Shown: piece by piece, positions 8,897 through 17,419 of the stretch
Layout of the letters: the number at the start of each line of letters is the position of its first letter
Position numbering within the stretch: position 1 is the first letter of the stretch
Source of the DNA: Arsenicibacter rosenii
GTDB lineage: Bacteria > Bacteroidota > Bacteroidia > Cytophagales > Spirosomataceae
DNA: 64,000 nucleotides
NCBI RefSeq assembly: GCF_001870735.1
Contig: NZ_MORL01000019.1
Location: 49,344-113,343, forward strand
Direction of reading: 5' to 3'
Position numbers and translations under genes: made by a program
Notes under the pieces: generated by a model
The model's input: the letters and a program-made list of their open reading frames with translations, nothing else
What the model was told of the DNA's origin: nothing
Databases searched by the model: none

Positions 8897-9052
8897 GTTA
8901 CCCTTTTTGCATAATTATCCATAATGCGAATAATATGAAAAATAATTGAACTATTTTTCAAGGCGTAAACTTTTTACTGAACTACGGCGTTTAAACACCA
9001 TATACAGCAACAAAGCCCGTTTTGCCTTCCGCAAAGCGGGCTTTCTGTTTTA
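8897..9052 (+). repeat. Copy C of the ~150-bp dispersed repeat, with terminator
   Basis: This copy matches copy A almost base for base at both ends (GTTACC start, CAGCAACAAAGCCCG end). The hairpin is AAAGCCCG (9012-9019) against CGGGCTTT (9037-9044), followed by CTGTTTT. It is directly next to the start codon of the 110-aa gene. Confidence 0.85.
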
Positions 9053-9073
9053 GGGGTCACCGTGGGGAGATGC

Positions 9074-9112
9074 CATAAAAAAAGGCTGAAACCTTGCAGC
9101 TTCAACCTTTTA
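9074..9112 (-). terminator. Terminator of pdhB
   Basis: On the minus strand, AAAGGTTGAA (9110-9101) pairs with TTCAGCCTTT (9090-9081) with one G-U pair, and a run of Ts follows. It lies 18 bp after the pdhB stop codon. Confidence 0.75.
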
Positions 9113-9129
9113 TCAGCGCTACGAAACGC

Positions 9130-10110
9130 TTATTTTTTGTACATCACAGCGTCAACAGCCTGTAATGTTTTCTTCACGTTTGGCAGAATCACCTCGATCA
9201 GCGTTGGTGCATACGGCAGGGGCAGGTCAAGGCTGTTGACCCGGATAACCGGTGCGTCCAGATAATCGAATGCGTTACGCTGGATGTTGTAGGTCAGTTC
9301 TGACGAAATGGCGGCCAGCGGCCATGCTTCTTCAACGATTACGCAACGGTTTGTTTTCTTCACTGATTTCAGCACGGTATCGTAATCAATCGGACGAACC
9401 GACAGCAGGTCGATTACTTCGGCCGAAACGCCGTTTTTCGCCAGTTCTTCAGCCGCCTGATTGGCTACCTTCATCATTTTACCGAACGAAATCAGCGTCA
9501 CGTCAGACCCTTCGCGAACGACCTGCGCTTTACCGATCGGAATCAGGTATTCTTCTTCAGGAACCGGACCCTTGTCGCCGTACATCAGCTCCGATTCCAT
9601 AAAAATTACCGGATCATTGTCGCGGATGGCTGACTTAATCAGGCCTTTTGCGTTGTATGGATTCGACGGAACCACCACTTTCAAACCCGGCGTGTTGGCA
9701 TACCAGTTTTCAAAGTTTTGTGAGTGTTGCGACGACAGCATACCGGCGTTACCCGTTGGGCCACGGAAAACGATAGGTACTGAATACTGACCGCCCGACA
9801 TCGACATCATCTTGGCTGCGCTGTTGATGATCTGGTCGATAGCCACCAGCGAGAAGTTGAACGTCATGAACTCAACAATAGGGCGTAAACCGTTCATGGC
9901 CGCGCCTACACCAATACCGCCAAAACCTAACTCGGCAATTGGGGTATCAATGACGCGCTCAGGACCAAATTCGTCTAACATACCCTGACTCACTTTGTAA
10001 GCACCGTTGTATTCGGCAACTTCTTCGCCCATCAGGAAAACTTTCGGATCCAGGCGCATCTCCTCCGACATACCCTCACGCAGGGCTTCACGGAATTGTA
10101 TCTCTCTCAT
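9130..10110 (-). CDS. pdhB: Pyruvate dehydrogenase E1 component, beta subunit
   Basis: The protein has 326 residues, the usual length. It forms the E1 heterotetramer with an alpha subunit encoded elsewhere and uses thiamine diphosphate to decarboxylate pyruvate and acetylate the lipoyl domain of E2, feeding acetyl-CoA into the TCA cycle. Visible signatures are MGEEVAEYNGAYKVSQGM near the N-terminus, with the conserved Glu that activates ThDP, then DTPIAELGFGGIGVGAA, FRGPTGNAGMLSSQHSQ and the C-terminal transketolase domain VIVEEAWPLAAI. It appears monocistronic, with its own promoter (10187-10218) and terminator (9074-9112). In Bacteroidota the beta subunit is often unlinked from alpha, as here. 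A branched-chain 2-oxoacid subunit is the main alternative, but the sequence fits PdhB better. Confidence 0.95.
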   Translation of the reverse strand: MREIQFREALREGMSEEMRLDPKVFLMGEEVAEYNGAYKVSQGMLDEFGPERVIDTPIAELGFGGIGVGAAMNGLRPIVEFMTFNFSLVAIDQIINSAAKMMSMSGGQYSVPIVFRGPTGNAGMLSSQHSQNFENWYANTPGLKVVVPSNPYNAKGLIKSAIRDNDPVIFMESELMYGDKGPVPEEEYLIPIGKAQVVREGSDVTLISFGKMMKVANQAAEELAKNGVSAEVIDLLSVRPIDYDTVLKSVKKTNRCVIVEEAWPLAAISSELTYNIQRNAFDYLDAPVIRVNSLDLPLPYAPTLIEVILPNVKKTLQAVDAVMYKK

Positions 10111-10186
10111 GCTATGTGCTTTATGCTGGCTTTATCTACTTATTCGTATGACGGATCACCGAATGAGCGATGGCTGAAAAATCGGC

Positions 10187-10218
10187 CAAAATTAGGGAAA
10201 ACAGGGGTATTCATCAAA
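10187..10218 (-). promoter_or_regulatory. Bacteroidota-type promoter of pdhB
   Basis: On the minus strand, TTTG (10218-10215) and TAATTTTG (10194-10187) are separated by 20 bases. This matches the -33 TTTG and -7 TAnnTTTG consensus exactly and leaves a leader of about 70 nt before pdhB. Confidence 0.75.
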
Positions 10219-10262
10219 TGACTTTTCAAACAGGTGCCGAACAAAACAATTCCGGACCGGTA

Positions 10263-10917
10263 TTATTTTGTCCAGAGGGCCCCTTCGGACGTGTATTTTC
10301 CGGTAAAGGCATCATCCTGGCCGGCGCTCGACAGGTAAGCTGCGAGGTCAGACGGGTCGAAATCAACGCTTTTTCCGTAAAATTTACCGGCTCCGTCGAT
10401 GGTCAGGTCACAGGCGCGTTCATCCGTAGCACCGGTTGTATTGCCCACGCTCAGCACCCATAGGATAGCGCCGGTCGGGTCGTACTTCGCCAGAAAGGCA
10501 TCGTTGCCGCTTTTGGCTGTGACGGTCTTGCTGCCAAACGCAGCGGTCAGGTTGCTGCCGGTACCGCCAAAATACCCCAACACGTAGATATTACCCTGCG
10601 CATCGGTTTCGACGCCTATCGGGGTGGTGCTGATGCCTGTACCACCGGCAGTACGTTCCCAGAGCAGGACACCGTTTTTATCGTATTTCGCCAGATGGGT
10701 ATCGGCGGTTCCGGTGGCCGTCAGGTTGTGGCCTGCCAGGGCACCGCCAAACACGCCGGCTACAATAAAGTTGTCGCTGCCGTCGGTTGCTACTGCCTGA
10801 CCGGGGTTGTTGAGGCCCATGGCTAAGCCTTTCGAGGTCGAGGCTGGTTCGGCCGGTTCCTTTTTACAGGCCGAACCGGCAAAGTAAGGTTAGTACAAGG
10901 GTAAAAATGTGCTTCAT
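10263..10917 (-). pseudogene. Frameshifted short beta-propeller (SBBP-like) lipoprotein
   Basis: From the ATG at 10917 the first frame encodes a signal core, MKHIFTLVLTLL, and then stops at 10864. Shifting by one base near 10880-10886 joins it to FAGSACKKEPAEPAS, a perfect lipobox, and on through 200 residues to the stop at 10263. The body has repeats such as HLAKYDKNGVLLWER and FLAKYDPTGAILWVL, which are SBBP propeller blades. Only about three to four blades are present, fewer than a closed propeller needs. A single-base indel at a short T run (or a sequencing error) best explains the break. The internal ATG at 10820 would yield a protein without a signal. Likely secreted originally; function unknown. 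Confidence 0.7.
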
Positions 10918-10926
10918 TGAAAAGTT

Positions 10927-10969
10927 TACTGGATGCTGGATTCCAGTATCCAGTATCCAGCATCCAGTA
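10927..10969. terminator. 14-bp inverted repeat downstream of uvrA
   Basis: TACTGGATGCTGGA (10927-10940) is the exact reverse complement of 10956-10969, with a 15-nt loop made of the same TCCAGTA units. It sits just after the uvrA stop. No long T run follows on the minus strand, so it may be a dispersed repeat used as a transcript end. Confidence 0.5.
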
Positions 10970-10973
10970 CTAA

Positions 10974-13910
10974 TCAAAGCTTTCCGCGTAAGAAATCGGC
11001 GGTAAAATTCTGGCCTTCGGGCAGTTGGGTCATCTGTTCGGGTGTACCGGTAAAGGTAATGTACCCACCAGCGTCGCCGCCTTCGGGGCCCAGATCGATG
11101 ATGTAATCCGCACTTTTGATGATCTCGGTATTGTGTTCGATGATAATCACCGAATCGCCCTGATCGACCAGCGCATTAATGGCTTTCAGCAGTTTACGGA
11201 TATCGTGGAAATGCAGACCCGTGGTTGGTTCGTCGAAAATAAACAGGGTCTGCCCTTTGTTGGCGTTGCCCTTACTCAGGAATGAGGCCAGTTTAACCCG
11301 CTGCGCCTCACCACCCGATAAGGTGTTGGCCGATTGCCCCAGTCCGATATAGCCCAGTCCGACTTCCTGCAGCGGCATCAGCTTATCCGCCATTTTGGGC
11401 TCGTTTTCGCGGAAAAAAGCGATGGCTTCGTCGACAGTCATGTCGAGCATATCCGACACGTTTTTACCCGCCAGCGTTACCTCCAGCACTTCCTGTTTGA
11501 ACCGGCGTCCGTTACAGCCTTCGCATTTGAGGTAAATGTCGGCCATAAACTGCATTTCGACTTTTACCTCGCCTTCGCCCTGACACACCTCACAGCGGCC
11601 ACCTTCCACGTTGAACGAAAAATGAGAGGGTTTGTAGCCCCGCGCTTTCGACAGCGGCTGCTCAGCCATAACCTGCCGCAGGTAGTCATAAGCCTTGATG
11701 TAAGTGACCGGGTTCGACCGGGACGATTTACCGATCGGGTTCTGGTCAATCATTTCAATGGCCTTAATCAGGTCCACACTGCCTTCCAGTTCGGTAAACT
11801 TACCGGCTTCTTCGGCCGCCTCACCTTTCAGCCGGCTCAGGGCCGGATATAATACCTTGCGGATCAGGGTACTTTTGCCGGAACCCGATACGCCGGTTAC
11901 GACCGTGAGCGTATTGAGCGGAAAGCGTACATCAACATCTTTCAGGTTATTTTCGGAAGCGCCTTTCAGAGTAATATAATTCACCGGACTCCGGCGAAAC
12001 GATGGGGTCGCAATGGTATCGCGACCTGTCAGGAAGTTGATCGTATGCGATGCCCGCCCCGGACTGTCCGTACCGGTTTGGTCTGCATCGTCCATGATGT
12101 CCTGCCAGGTACCCTGGAACATAAGCTGACCACCGTGTACACCGGCATCGGGGCCAATGTCGATCAGCTGATCGGCCGCCCGCATCATTTCTTCCTCATG
12201 TTCAACAACAATCACGGTGTTGCCCATGTCGCGCAGCGATTCGAGCACACTGACGAGCCGTTGTGTGTCGCGCGGATGGAGGCCGATGCTCGGTTCGTCG
12301 AGAATATACATCGAACCCACCAGTGCCGAACCAAGAGACGTGGCCAGCTTAATACGCTGGTATTCCCCGCCGGACAGGCTGTTGGTGAGCCGGTTCAGCG
12401 TCAGATAACCAAGGCCTACGCGCTCCATGTAATCAAGCCGGTTCCGGATCTCGATCAGGATCCGGGTAGCTACCTGCTTCTGACCTTCAGGCAGGTCAAG
12501 TTCACGGAAATAGGTGCCGACACGACCGATCGGCATCAGCACCAGGTCGGTAATCGAAACATGTTCCTTTTCCAGTGCCGGGGTTCCCGGCAACTTTACA
12601 TAACTGGCATCTTTCCGCAGCCGCGAGCCACGGCATTCAGGGCAGGTTGTTTTGCCGCGATACCGCGACAGCATAACGCGGTACTGTACCTTAAAGGTCT
12701 GACTTTCTACGTAGTCGAAAAATGCATTCAGGCCGCTGAAGTATTTGTTGCCTGTCCAGAGCACTTCTTTTTCCTGCTCATTCAGGTCGCGGTAGGGCCG
12801 GTGAATCGGGAAATCAAAGCGGATGCCGTTCCGGAGCAGCGGACGTAGCCATTCGTCGCTCATTTTCTCACTGCGCCACGGCGCAATGGCGCCTTCGAAC
12901 ACCGAGAGGCTTTTGTCAGGAAAGACCAGATCGGGGTCAATACCCAGGACCTTGCCGAAACCGTCGCAACGGCGGCAGGCCCCGTACGGGTTATTAAAGG
13001 TGAACAGGTTGACGCTTGGTTCCTCAAACTGGATGCCGTCAAGCTCGAATTTATCGGAAAAGACCCGCGATTCAACGCCCATGATGTCAACCTGGCAAAC
13101 GCCGTCGCCTTCGTTAAAAGCGGTCTGGACCGAGTCCGAAAAGCGGTACTGGTTGTCTTCGTCGGGTTTGCCTTCGTCATCAAACCGGACCGTACTGCGG
13201 TCGATGAGTACGGAGATCTCCGGTGCCTGCGACCGGATGTCGGCCAGAGCAATCTGTTGCTCCTCCAGCATCATGAAGCCGGCTTCCAGAATTTCTTCCA
13301 GAAAAATCATTTTCTCGTCAATCACGATCCGGGTATAGCCCTTCTGAAGCAGGATTTTAAGCTCATCGGCCAGGGTGCGGCCTTCACGGATCCGGAGCGG
13401 AGCCATCACCATCACACGCTGTCCGGCAGGAAAGGTGTAGAGGTAATTCACGACACTGGTAACCGTATCTTTCCGGACGGGTTGCCCCGATACCGGCGAA
13501 TAGGTAATGCCGACCCGTGCGAAAAGCAGCTTCAGATAGTCATAAATTTCGGTCGTCGTTCCAACCGTTGACCGTGGATTCCGACTCGTTACTTTTTGTT
13601 CGATGGCAATAGCCGGCGATACGCCCTTGATGTATTCGACCTCGGGTTTTTCCATGCGGCCCAGAAACTGCCGTGCATACGAACTCAGGCTTTCGACATA
13701 CATACGTTGTCCCTCGGCAAAAAGGGTATCGAATGCCAGCGACGATTTGCCCGAACCGGACAAACCCGTTATAACAACGAGTTTGTTACGCGGGATGGCA
13801 ACGTCTATATTTTTTAGATTGTGTACCTTCGCTCCCTTAATGATAATATGGCTCTTGGGATCAAGGTGATCTATGCCGGTAGGTGTAAGATTCTCGACAG
13901 CAGAATTCAT
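10974..13910 (-). CDS. uvrA: Excinuclease ABC subunit A
   Basis: The 978-residue DNA damage sensor of nucleotide excision repair scans DNA as a dimer with UvrB. Two ABC ATPase modules are visible. The first has Walker [13 protein letters not shown] near residue 50, a zinc module with CRRCDGFG and CPECRGSRL, and the signature [12 protein letters not shown]. The second has [13 protein letters not shown] near residue 680, the zinc finger CEVCQGEGE...CEGCNGRRF, the signature [12 protein letters not shown] and Walker [12 protein letters not shown]. All key residues are present and the length is typical (E. coli UvrA has 940). It seems monocistronic, which is common because uvrB is usually unlinked. 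No SOS box can be assigned in this phylum. Confidence 0.98.
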   Translation of the reverse strand: MNSAVENLTPTGIDHLDPKSHIIIKGAKVHNLKNIDVAIPRNKLVVITGLSGSGKSSLAFDTLFAEGQRMYVESLSSYARQFLGRMEKPEVEYIKGVSPAIAIEQKVTSRNPRSTVGTTTEIYDYLKLLFARVGITYSPVSGQPVRKDTVTSVVNYLYTFPAGQRVMVMAPLRIREGRTLADELKILLQKGYTRIVIDEKMIFLEEILEAGFMMLEEQQIALADIRSQAPEISVLIDRSTVRFDDEGKPDEDNQYRFSDSVQTAFNEGDGVCQVDIMGVESRVFSDKFELDGIQFEEPSVNLFTFNNPYGACRRCDGFGKVLGIDPDLVFPDKSLSVFEGAIAPWRSEKMSDEWLRPLLRNGIRFDFPIHRPYRDLNEQEKEVLWTGNKYFSGLNAFFDYVESQTFKVQYRVMLSRYRGKTTCPECRGSRLRKDASYVKLPGTPALEKEHVSITDLVLMPIGRVGTYFRELDLPEGQKQVATRILIEIRNRLDYMERVGLGYLTLNRLTNSLSGGEYQRIKLATSLGSALVGSMYILDEPSIGLHPRDTQRLVSVLESLRDMGNTVIVVEHEEEMMRAADQLIDIGPDAGVHGGQLMFQGTWQDIMDDADQTGTDSPGRASHTINFLTGRDTIATPSFRRSPVNYITLKGASENNLKDVDVRFPLNTLTVVTGVSGSGKSTLIRKVLYPALSRLKGEAAEEAGKFTELEGSVDLIKAIEMIDQNPIGKSSRSNPVTYIKAYDYLRQVMAEQPLSKARGYKPSHFSFNVEGGRCEVCQGEGEVKVEMQFMADIYLKCEGCNGRRFKQEVLEVTLAGKNVSDMLDMTVDEAIAFFRENEPKMADKLMPLQEVGLGYIGLGQSANTLSGGEAQRVKLASFLSKGNANKGQTLFIFDEPTTGLHFHDIRKLLKAINALVDQGDSVIIIEHNTEIIKSADYIIDLGPEGGDAGGYITFTGTPEQMTQLPEGQNFTADFLRGKL

Positions 13911-14034
13911 TCAGTGAAATTAACAAACTGTATCTTAAGACTAACGGTTTTCAGGCGAAAAGGGTTTCTGACGGGCAAGGACATTTAGTGGGAAAATGGC
14001 TGATCCCGGAACCTGTTTTGTAACATGTCTGGCA

Positions 14035-14664
14035 ATGGAATTTTATACAGAAGACTTTATCCGGCTGAGCTTGGCCGTATTGATCGGGGGGCTTGTTGGG
14101 GCCGAGCGTGAGTACCACGGTAAATCGGCCGGTTTCCGGACCATGATTATGATCTGCGTCGGATCGGCGCTCTTTACGCTGGCCTCGGAGCGGATCGGCA
14201 ACAGCGGTGACCGGATTGCCGCCAACATCGTAAATGGCATCGGCTTTCTGGGCGCCGGTATTATTTTTAAGGAAGACAGCCGGGTCCGGGGACTGACGAC
14301 GGCCGCTACCGTCTGGGGAATCGGGGCGCTGGGCATGTGTCTGGGCGCGGGTGAGTATGGCATTGCCATCATTGGCTCCGTTTTTATGGTGTGCGCCCTG
14401 TTGTTGCTGACGCAGGCCTCCAGATGGATCAGCCGGGTGAATCAGGTGCGGGATTACCGGATTGTAACGCCGTTTCGTCACAAAACCCTGATGCAGTACG
14501 AGAATTTTTTCAGAGAATGCGGGTTGTCGCCACACCGCGGCACCCAACAGCGTATAGGTAATGAGATAAGCGGCCACTGGCGTGTACATGGCCCTGAAAA
14601 AGCCCATGAGAAATGCATTAAACGGCTCCTGAGCGACCCCGAAGTCAAGGAGGTTGATTTTTAA
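14035..14664 (+). CDS. MgtC/SapB family inner-membrane protein
   Basis: This is a protein of about 209 residues from the ATG at 14035. An in-frame ATG at 13996 would add 13 residues with little hydrophobicity, so the later start was preferred. Four to five membrane helices fill residues 1-140. The family signature LIGGLVGAEREYHGKSAGFRT is followed by NIVNGIGFLGAGIIFKED and GLTTAATVWGIGALGM. The C-terminal ~70 residues form a soluble cytoplasmic domain, as in longer MgtC relatives. MgtC proteins are linked to growth at low magnesium and to control of ATP synthase. The gene is divergent from uvrA with about 120 bp between them. Confidence 0.9.
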   Translation: MEFYTEDFIRLSLAVLIGGLVGAEREYHGKSAGFRTMIMICVGSALFTLASERIGNSGDRIAANIVNGIGFLGAGIIFKEDSRVRGLTTAATVWGIGALGMCLGAGEYGIAIIGSVFMVCALLLLTQASRWISRVNQVRDYRIVTPFRHKTLMQYENFFRECGLSPHRGTQQRIGNEISGHWRVHGPEKAHEKCIKRLLSDPEVKEVDF

Positions 14665-14680
14665 AAGGGGCATGAGGCTA

Positions 14681-14771
14681 AGAGCATAGGGCGTAGTGAG
14701 TAGAGTGTTAGGGCATAGAGCGTAGGTTTCATAGTACAGCACGCAGCACTATGCTCCATGCCCTGTGCTTC
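14681..14771. repeat. Degenerate GCATAG/GCGTAG repeat cluster with partial dyad
   Basis: Units such as AGAGCATAGGGCGTAG and GGGCATAGAGCGTAG recur, and the reverse complement returns as CTATGCTCCATGCCCTGTGCT. The low-complexity, partly palindromic block lies between the MgtC-like gene and the outer-membrane protein and may act as a transcript end. Confidence 0.45.
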
Positions 14772-14833
14772 GGGCGCTAAAAAAGAACTTTTTTCGTTTG
14801 TATTTAGTAATTATTTCGTCGTAACAGTTCATT

Positions 14834-15463
14834 ATGAGACATATTGGTAAACTTCTGCTGCTGACCTCATTACTGACCAGCAGTCTGGCATTCGGACAGA
14901 TCACCGCAGACCCCGAAGAACGGGGAGAACGAGGTGCTCAGGATCCGTTAAGATCGCGTACACCTGAAGGCAATCCGTTGCCGTTTATGCAGCGCCTGCG
15001 CTTTGGCGGGGGCATCAGCGGCTTGTCTATCGGTAATCCGTTCAGCATTGGTGTATCGCCGGTGGTAGCCTATCAGGCCTCTGAGCGGGCCGTGCTCGGT
15101 GTAGGGGTCAATTATGTATACACACGCCTTAAATTGTACGATTCGGCCGGACAGCGTTATAATTTTACGGCAAACCAGTATGGGGGGCGTGTATTCGGGA
15201 TGTATGAAATCGTGCCGAAAATTATTCCGAACCTGTATGCACACGGTGAGCTGGAAAGCATCAGCGTGCAGGATAACTACAGCGGAGCCGGTTTGCCGGT
15301 GAACCGGACGTGGATCGCCAGCCCGCTGGTAGGCGTAACCTATTCGCAGCGTATCGGGCGGCTGGCGGGCATTAACCTGTCGGCTTTGTATAATCTGAAT
15401 TATACCACTAGTTCCACTCAGGTGTACGGAAGTCCCTGGGTCTTACGAATTTCGTTTTTCTGA
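14834..15463 (+). CDS. Probable outer-membrane beta-barrel protein
   Basis: The protein has 209 residues with a clear signal peptide ending SLAFGQ (cleavage about residue 22). The first mature segment is charged and disordered (DPEERGERGAQDP). The rest alternates hydrophobic and polar residues in about eight strands: RLRFGGGISGLSIG, FSIGVSPVVAYQ, AVLGVGVNYVYTRL, and so on to the end, WVLRISFF. A C-terminal Phe after alternating residues is typical for barrels inserted by BamA. There is no named domain. It is probably a small structural or adhesin-type barrel and stands alone between repeat-rich intergenic regions. Confidence 0.65.
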   Translation: MRHIGKLLLLTSLLTSSLAFGQITADPEERGERGAQDPLRSRTPEGNPLPFMQRLRFGGGISGLSIGNPFSIGVSPVVAYQASERAVLGVGVNYVYTRLKLYDSAGQRYNFTANQYGGRVFGMYEIVPKIIPNLYAHGELESISVQDNYSGAGLPVNRTWIASPLVGVTYSQRIGRLAGINLSALYNLNYTTSSTQVYGSPWVLRISFF

Positions 15464-15497
15464 TTTTTAGCGGGCCGCTATTACTCTACTCACGAGG

Positions 15498-15548
15498 GGG
15501 CGCTTTAACGGCAGAGAGTCTTAAAAGATATGTGTCGTTAAAGCGCCC
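15498..15548. terminator. 13-bp stem-loop after the outer-membrane protein gene
   Basis: GGGCGCTTTAACG (15498-15510) is an exact reverse complement of 15536-15548, with a 25-nt loop. It begins 35 bp after the stop codon and probably ends the transcript. Confidence 0.55.
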
Positions 15549-15694
15549 TTCATTTGATAGTATATATTGTTACGATTTTGCTATATTGTATACAGAAAGT
15601 TGGCGTATAGGCATACTGGTAAATTAATTATACCGCTCTGGTGCATTTTTTATTGAATGAGATTAATGGTCAGCCCGGCAACTCGATTTTTTTT

Positions 15695-15768
15695 TATCTT
15701 TGCATGAGCCTGTAGATACATAAAAGAGCTGGTTTTGTGATCCAAAATTCAGCTTTTTTACTTTTATG
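15695..15768 (+). ncRNA. Candidate structured RNA: promoter-like box plus nested hairpin
   Basis: TATCTTTG (15695-15702) fits the -7 consensus exactly. Ten to fifteen bases later comes a nested stem. CATAAAAG (15719-15726) pairs with CTTTTATG (15761-15768), AGCTG (15727-15731) with CAGCT (15750-15754), and TTTTG (15733-15737) with CAAAA (15743-15747). No -33 element was found. The 15551-15932 interval is otherwise AT-rich and without a convincing gene. It could be a small RNA or a leader of the MBOAT transcript. Confidence 0.35.
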
Positions 15769-15901
15769 TCGTCCCACCTACATTCTCCGGATAGTATGTA
15801 AACATTCGCTTTTATCATTTTTGAAGGTACATTTTCTGTGTTCTGCCTGTGCCGCTCGATCAAAAGACGCTTGAGTTGATTGCTGCATTTCGGGAATTAC
15901 A

Positions 15902-15909
15902 TAGATTTG
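15902..15909 (+). promoter_or_regulatory. -7 box of the MBOAT gene
   Basis: TAGATTTG matches TAnnTTTG and ends 23 bp before the ATG, leaving a short leader. Confidence 0.55.
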
Positions 15910-15932
15910 TCTAAAATTCTTCATATAAGAAT

Positions 15933-17369
15933 ATGTTATTTAGTTCGGCTCTGTTTCTGTTTTTGTACCTGCCTGTTTTTTTGATAATTTACTTTATATT
16001 ACCTGGACGTTGGAAAGCTATAAATCTTCGGAATGCGTTTTTATTTATTGCCAGCTTAATATTTTATGCCTGGGGTGAAGGTTTGATTGTGCTGATATTG
16101 TTGCTTTCGGCATTTATTAATTTTATTGCTGGCAAACTGATCGAAAAGGGGAACCGGAAGGGTGGGTTATGGCTCTCATTACTAGGGAGTTTATCACTTT
16201 TATTTTGTTTTAAGTATACCAATTTCACATTTGATACTATTCAGAGTTTGGCTGTTGCCTTACATTTACCGGTTTCCGGCAGTGTTCATCTGGCGCAAAT
16301 AGCATTACCCATCGGAATTAGTTTTTATACGTTTCAGGGTATTTCTTATACACTTGATATTTATTGGGGCCGGATTCGGGCAAACAAAAGTTTTCTTGAT
16401 TATGGCACCTATGTTGCCATGTTTCCGCACCAGATTGCCGGTCCGATTGTACGTTATGCTGATATTGCACCTGAACTGGACGAACGGGTAGTAACAATTG
16501 AAAAATTTGGTGTAGGAGTAGAGCGTTTTATTATTGGATTAGCTAAAAAGATGTTGTTAGCTAATACATTTGCTGTCATTGCAGATAAAATATTTGGAGT
16601 AAACCTGAACCAGATTTCTACCGCCACCGCCTGGTTAGGTATTGTGTCATACAGCCTGCAAATTTATTTTGACTTTTCAGGATACTCGGATATGGCCATT
16701 GGGTTAGGCAAAATGGTTGGCTTCGATTTTAAAGAAAATTTTAATTATCCATATATTTCCCGTTCTATTCAGGAATTTTGGCGTCGATGGCATATTTCGC
16801 TTTCAAGCTGGTTTCGTGATTATGTATATATTCCGTTAGGAGGAAATCGGGGAGGAGAGTTTAAAACATATAGAAACCTGTTAATTGTTTTTTTTGTGAC
16901 AGGGCTTTGGCACGGAGCCAGCTGGAATTTTATTGTTTGGGGAGTTTTTCACGGTTTATTTTTGCTGATTGAGCGGGCTGGGTTAGGCAGACGACTTGAG
17001 CGGATATGGCCTGTTTTCGCTCATGCTTATACGCTACTTATTGTCTTGATCGGATGGGTCTTTTTCCGGGCGGAAAATCTGACAGTTGCAATAGCATACT
17101 TAGAAAAAATGGCCGGGCTGCTACCCTCGAAAGAAACTATAGCCTACCCAGTCTCGTATTTTCTGACAGATGAAAACCTCGTAACGTTTATTATTAGCTT
17201 CATTGTTGCTACTCCGGTTTATTTTGTATTTCATAGTCGTTGGCAGAAATTACCTGCTTTGTATCTCAGAGAAATACTCTATTCATGTATGCTGTTCGGC
17301 CTTTTTATTTTGTCCGTAATGTACATGGCGGCTGACACGTACAATCCGTTTATCTACTTCAGATTTTAA
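15933..17369 (+). CDS. MBOAT-family O-acyltransferase (AlgI-like)
   Basis: The polytopic membrane protein has 478 residues and belongs to the AlgI/DltB/PatA branch of MBOAT enzymes. These pass acetyl groups from a cytoplasmic donor across the inner membrane to a periplasmic acetyltransferase that modifies an exported polysaccharide. The family core is clear: FMFPHQIAGPIVRY-like segment (MFPHQIAGPIVRY near 165), FDFSGYSDMAIGLG, FWRRWHISLSSWFRDYVYIPLGGNRGG, and LWHGASWNFIVWG with the catalytic histidine at 327. The AlgJ-like genes immediately downstream are the expected partners. Base composition is much more AT-rich than in most of the window. The target polymer is unknown, since no polysaccharide synthase is nearby. 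Confidence 0.93.
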   Translation: MLFSSALFLFLYLPVFLIIYFILPGRWKAINLRNAFLFIASLIFYAWGEGLIVLILLLSAFINFIAGKLIEKGNRKGGLWLSLLGSLSLLFCFKYTNFTFDTIQSLAVALHLPVSGSVHLAQIALPIGISFYTFQGISYTLDIYWGRIRANKSFLDYGTYVAMFPHQIAGPIVRYADIAPELDERVVTIEKFGVGVERFIIGLAKKMLLANTFAVIADKIFGVNLNQISTATAWLGIVSYSLQIYFDFSGYSDMAIGLGKMVGFDFKENFNYPYISRSIQEFWRRWHISLSSWFRDYVYIPLGGNRGGEFKTYRNLLIVFFVTGLWHGASWNFIVWGVFHGLFLLIERAGLGRRLERIWPVFAHAYTLLIVLIGWVFFRAENLTVAIAYLEKMAGLLPSKETIAYPVSYFLTDENLVTFIISFIVATPVYFVFHSRWQKLPALYLREILYSCMLFGLFILSVMYMAADTYNPFIYFRF

Positions 17370-17419
17370 TTTTTTTTACCGAGGCTTGGTTATTTTGTTT
17401 TTTTATTAGAAATTATCAT

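Noticed and set aside
5143..9052. The three repeats considered as insertion-sequence ends or attC-like sites
   Set aside because: No transposase or integrase is in the window, no terminal inverted repeats were found, and all copies have the same orientation with a terminator at one end.
13951..14742. 263-codon minus-strand frame opposite the MgtC-like gene
   Set aside because: Composition is Pro/Gln/His/Arg-rich as expected of an antisense frame, and the plus strand encodes a clear membrane protein.
15663..15863. 66-codon minus-strand frame in the AT-rich gap before the MBOAT gene
   Set aside because: Lysine/serine-rich without motif; it overlaps the nested hairpin and the promoter-like box on the plus strand.
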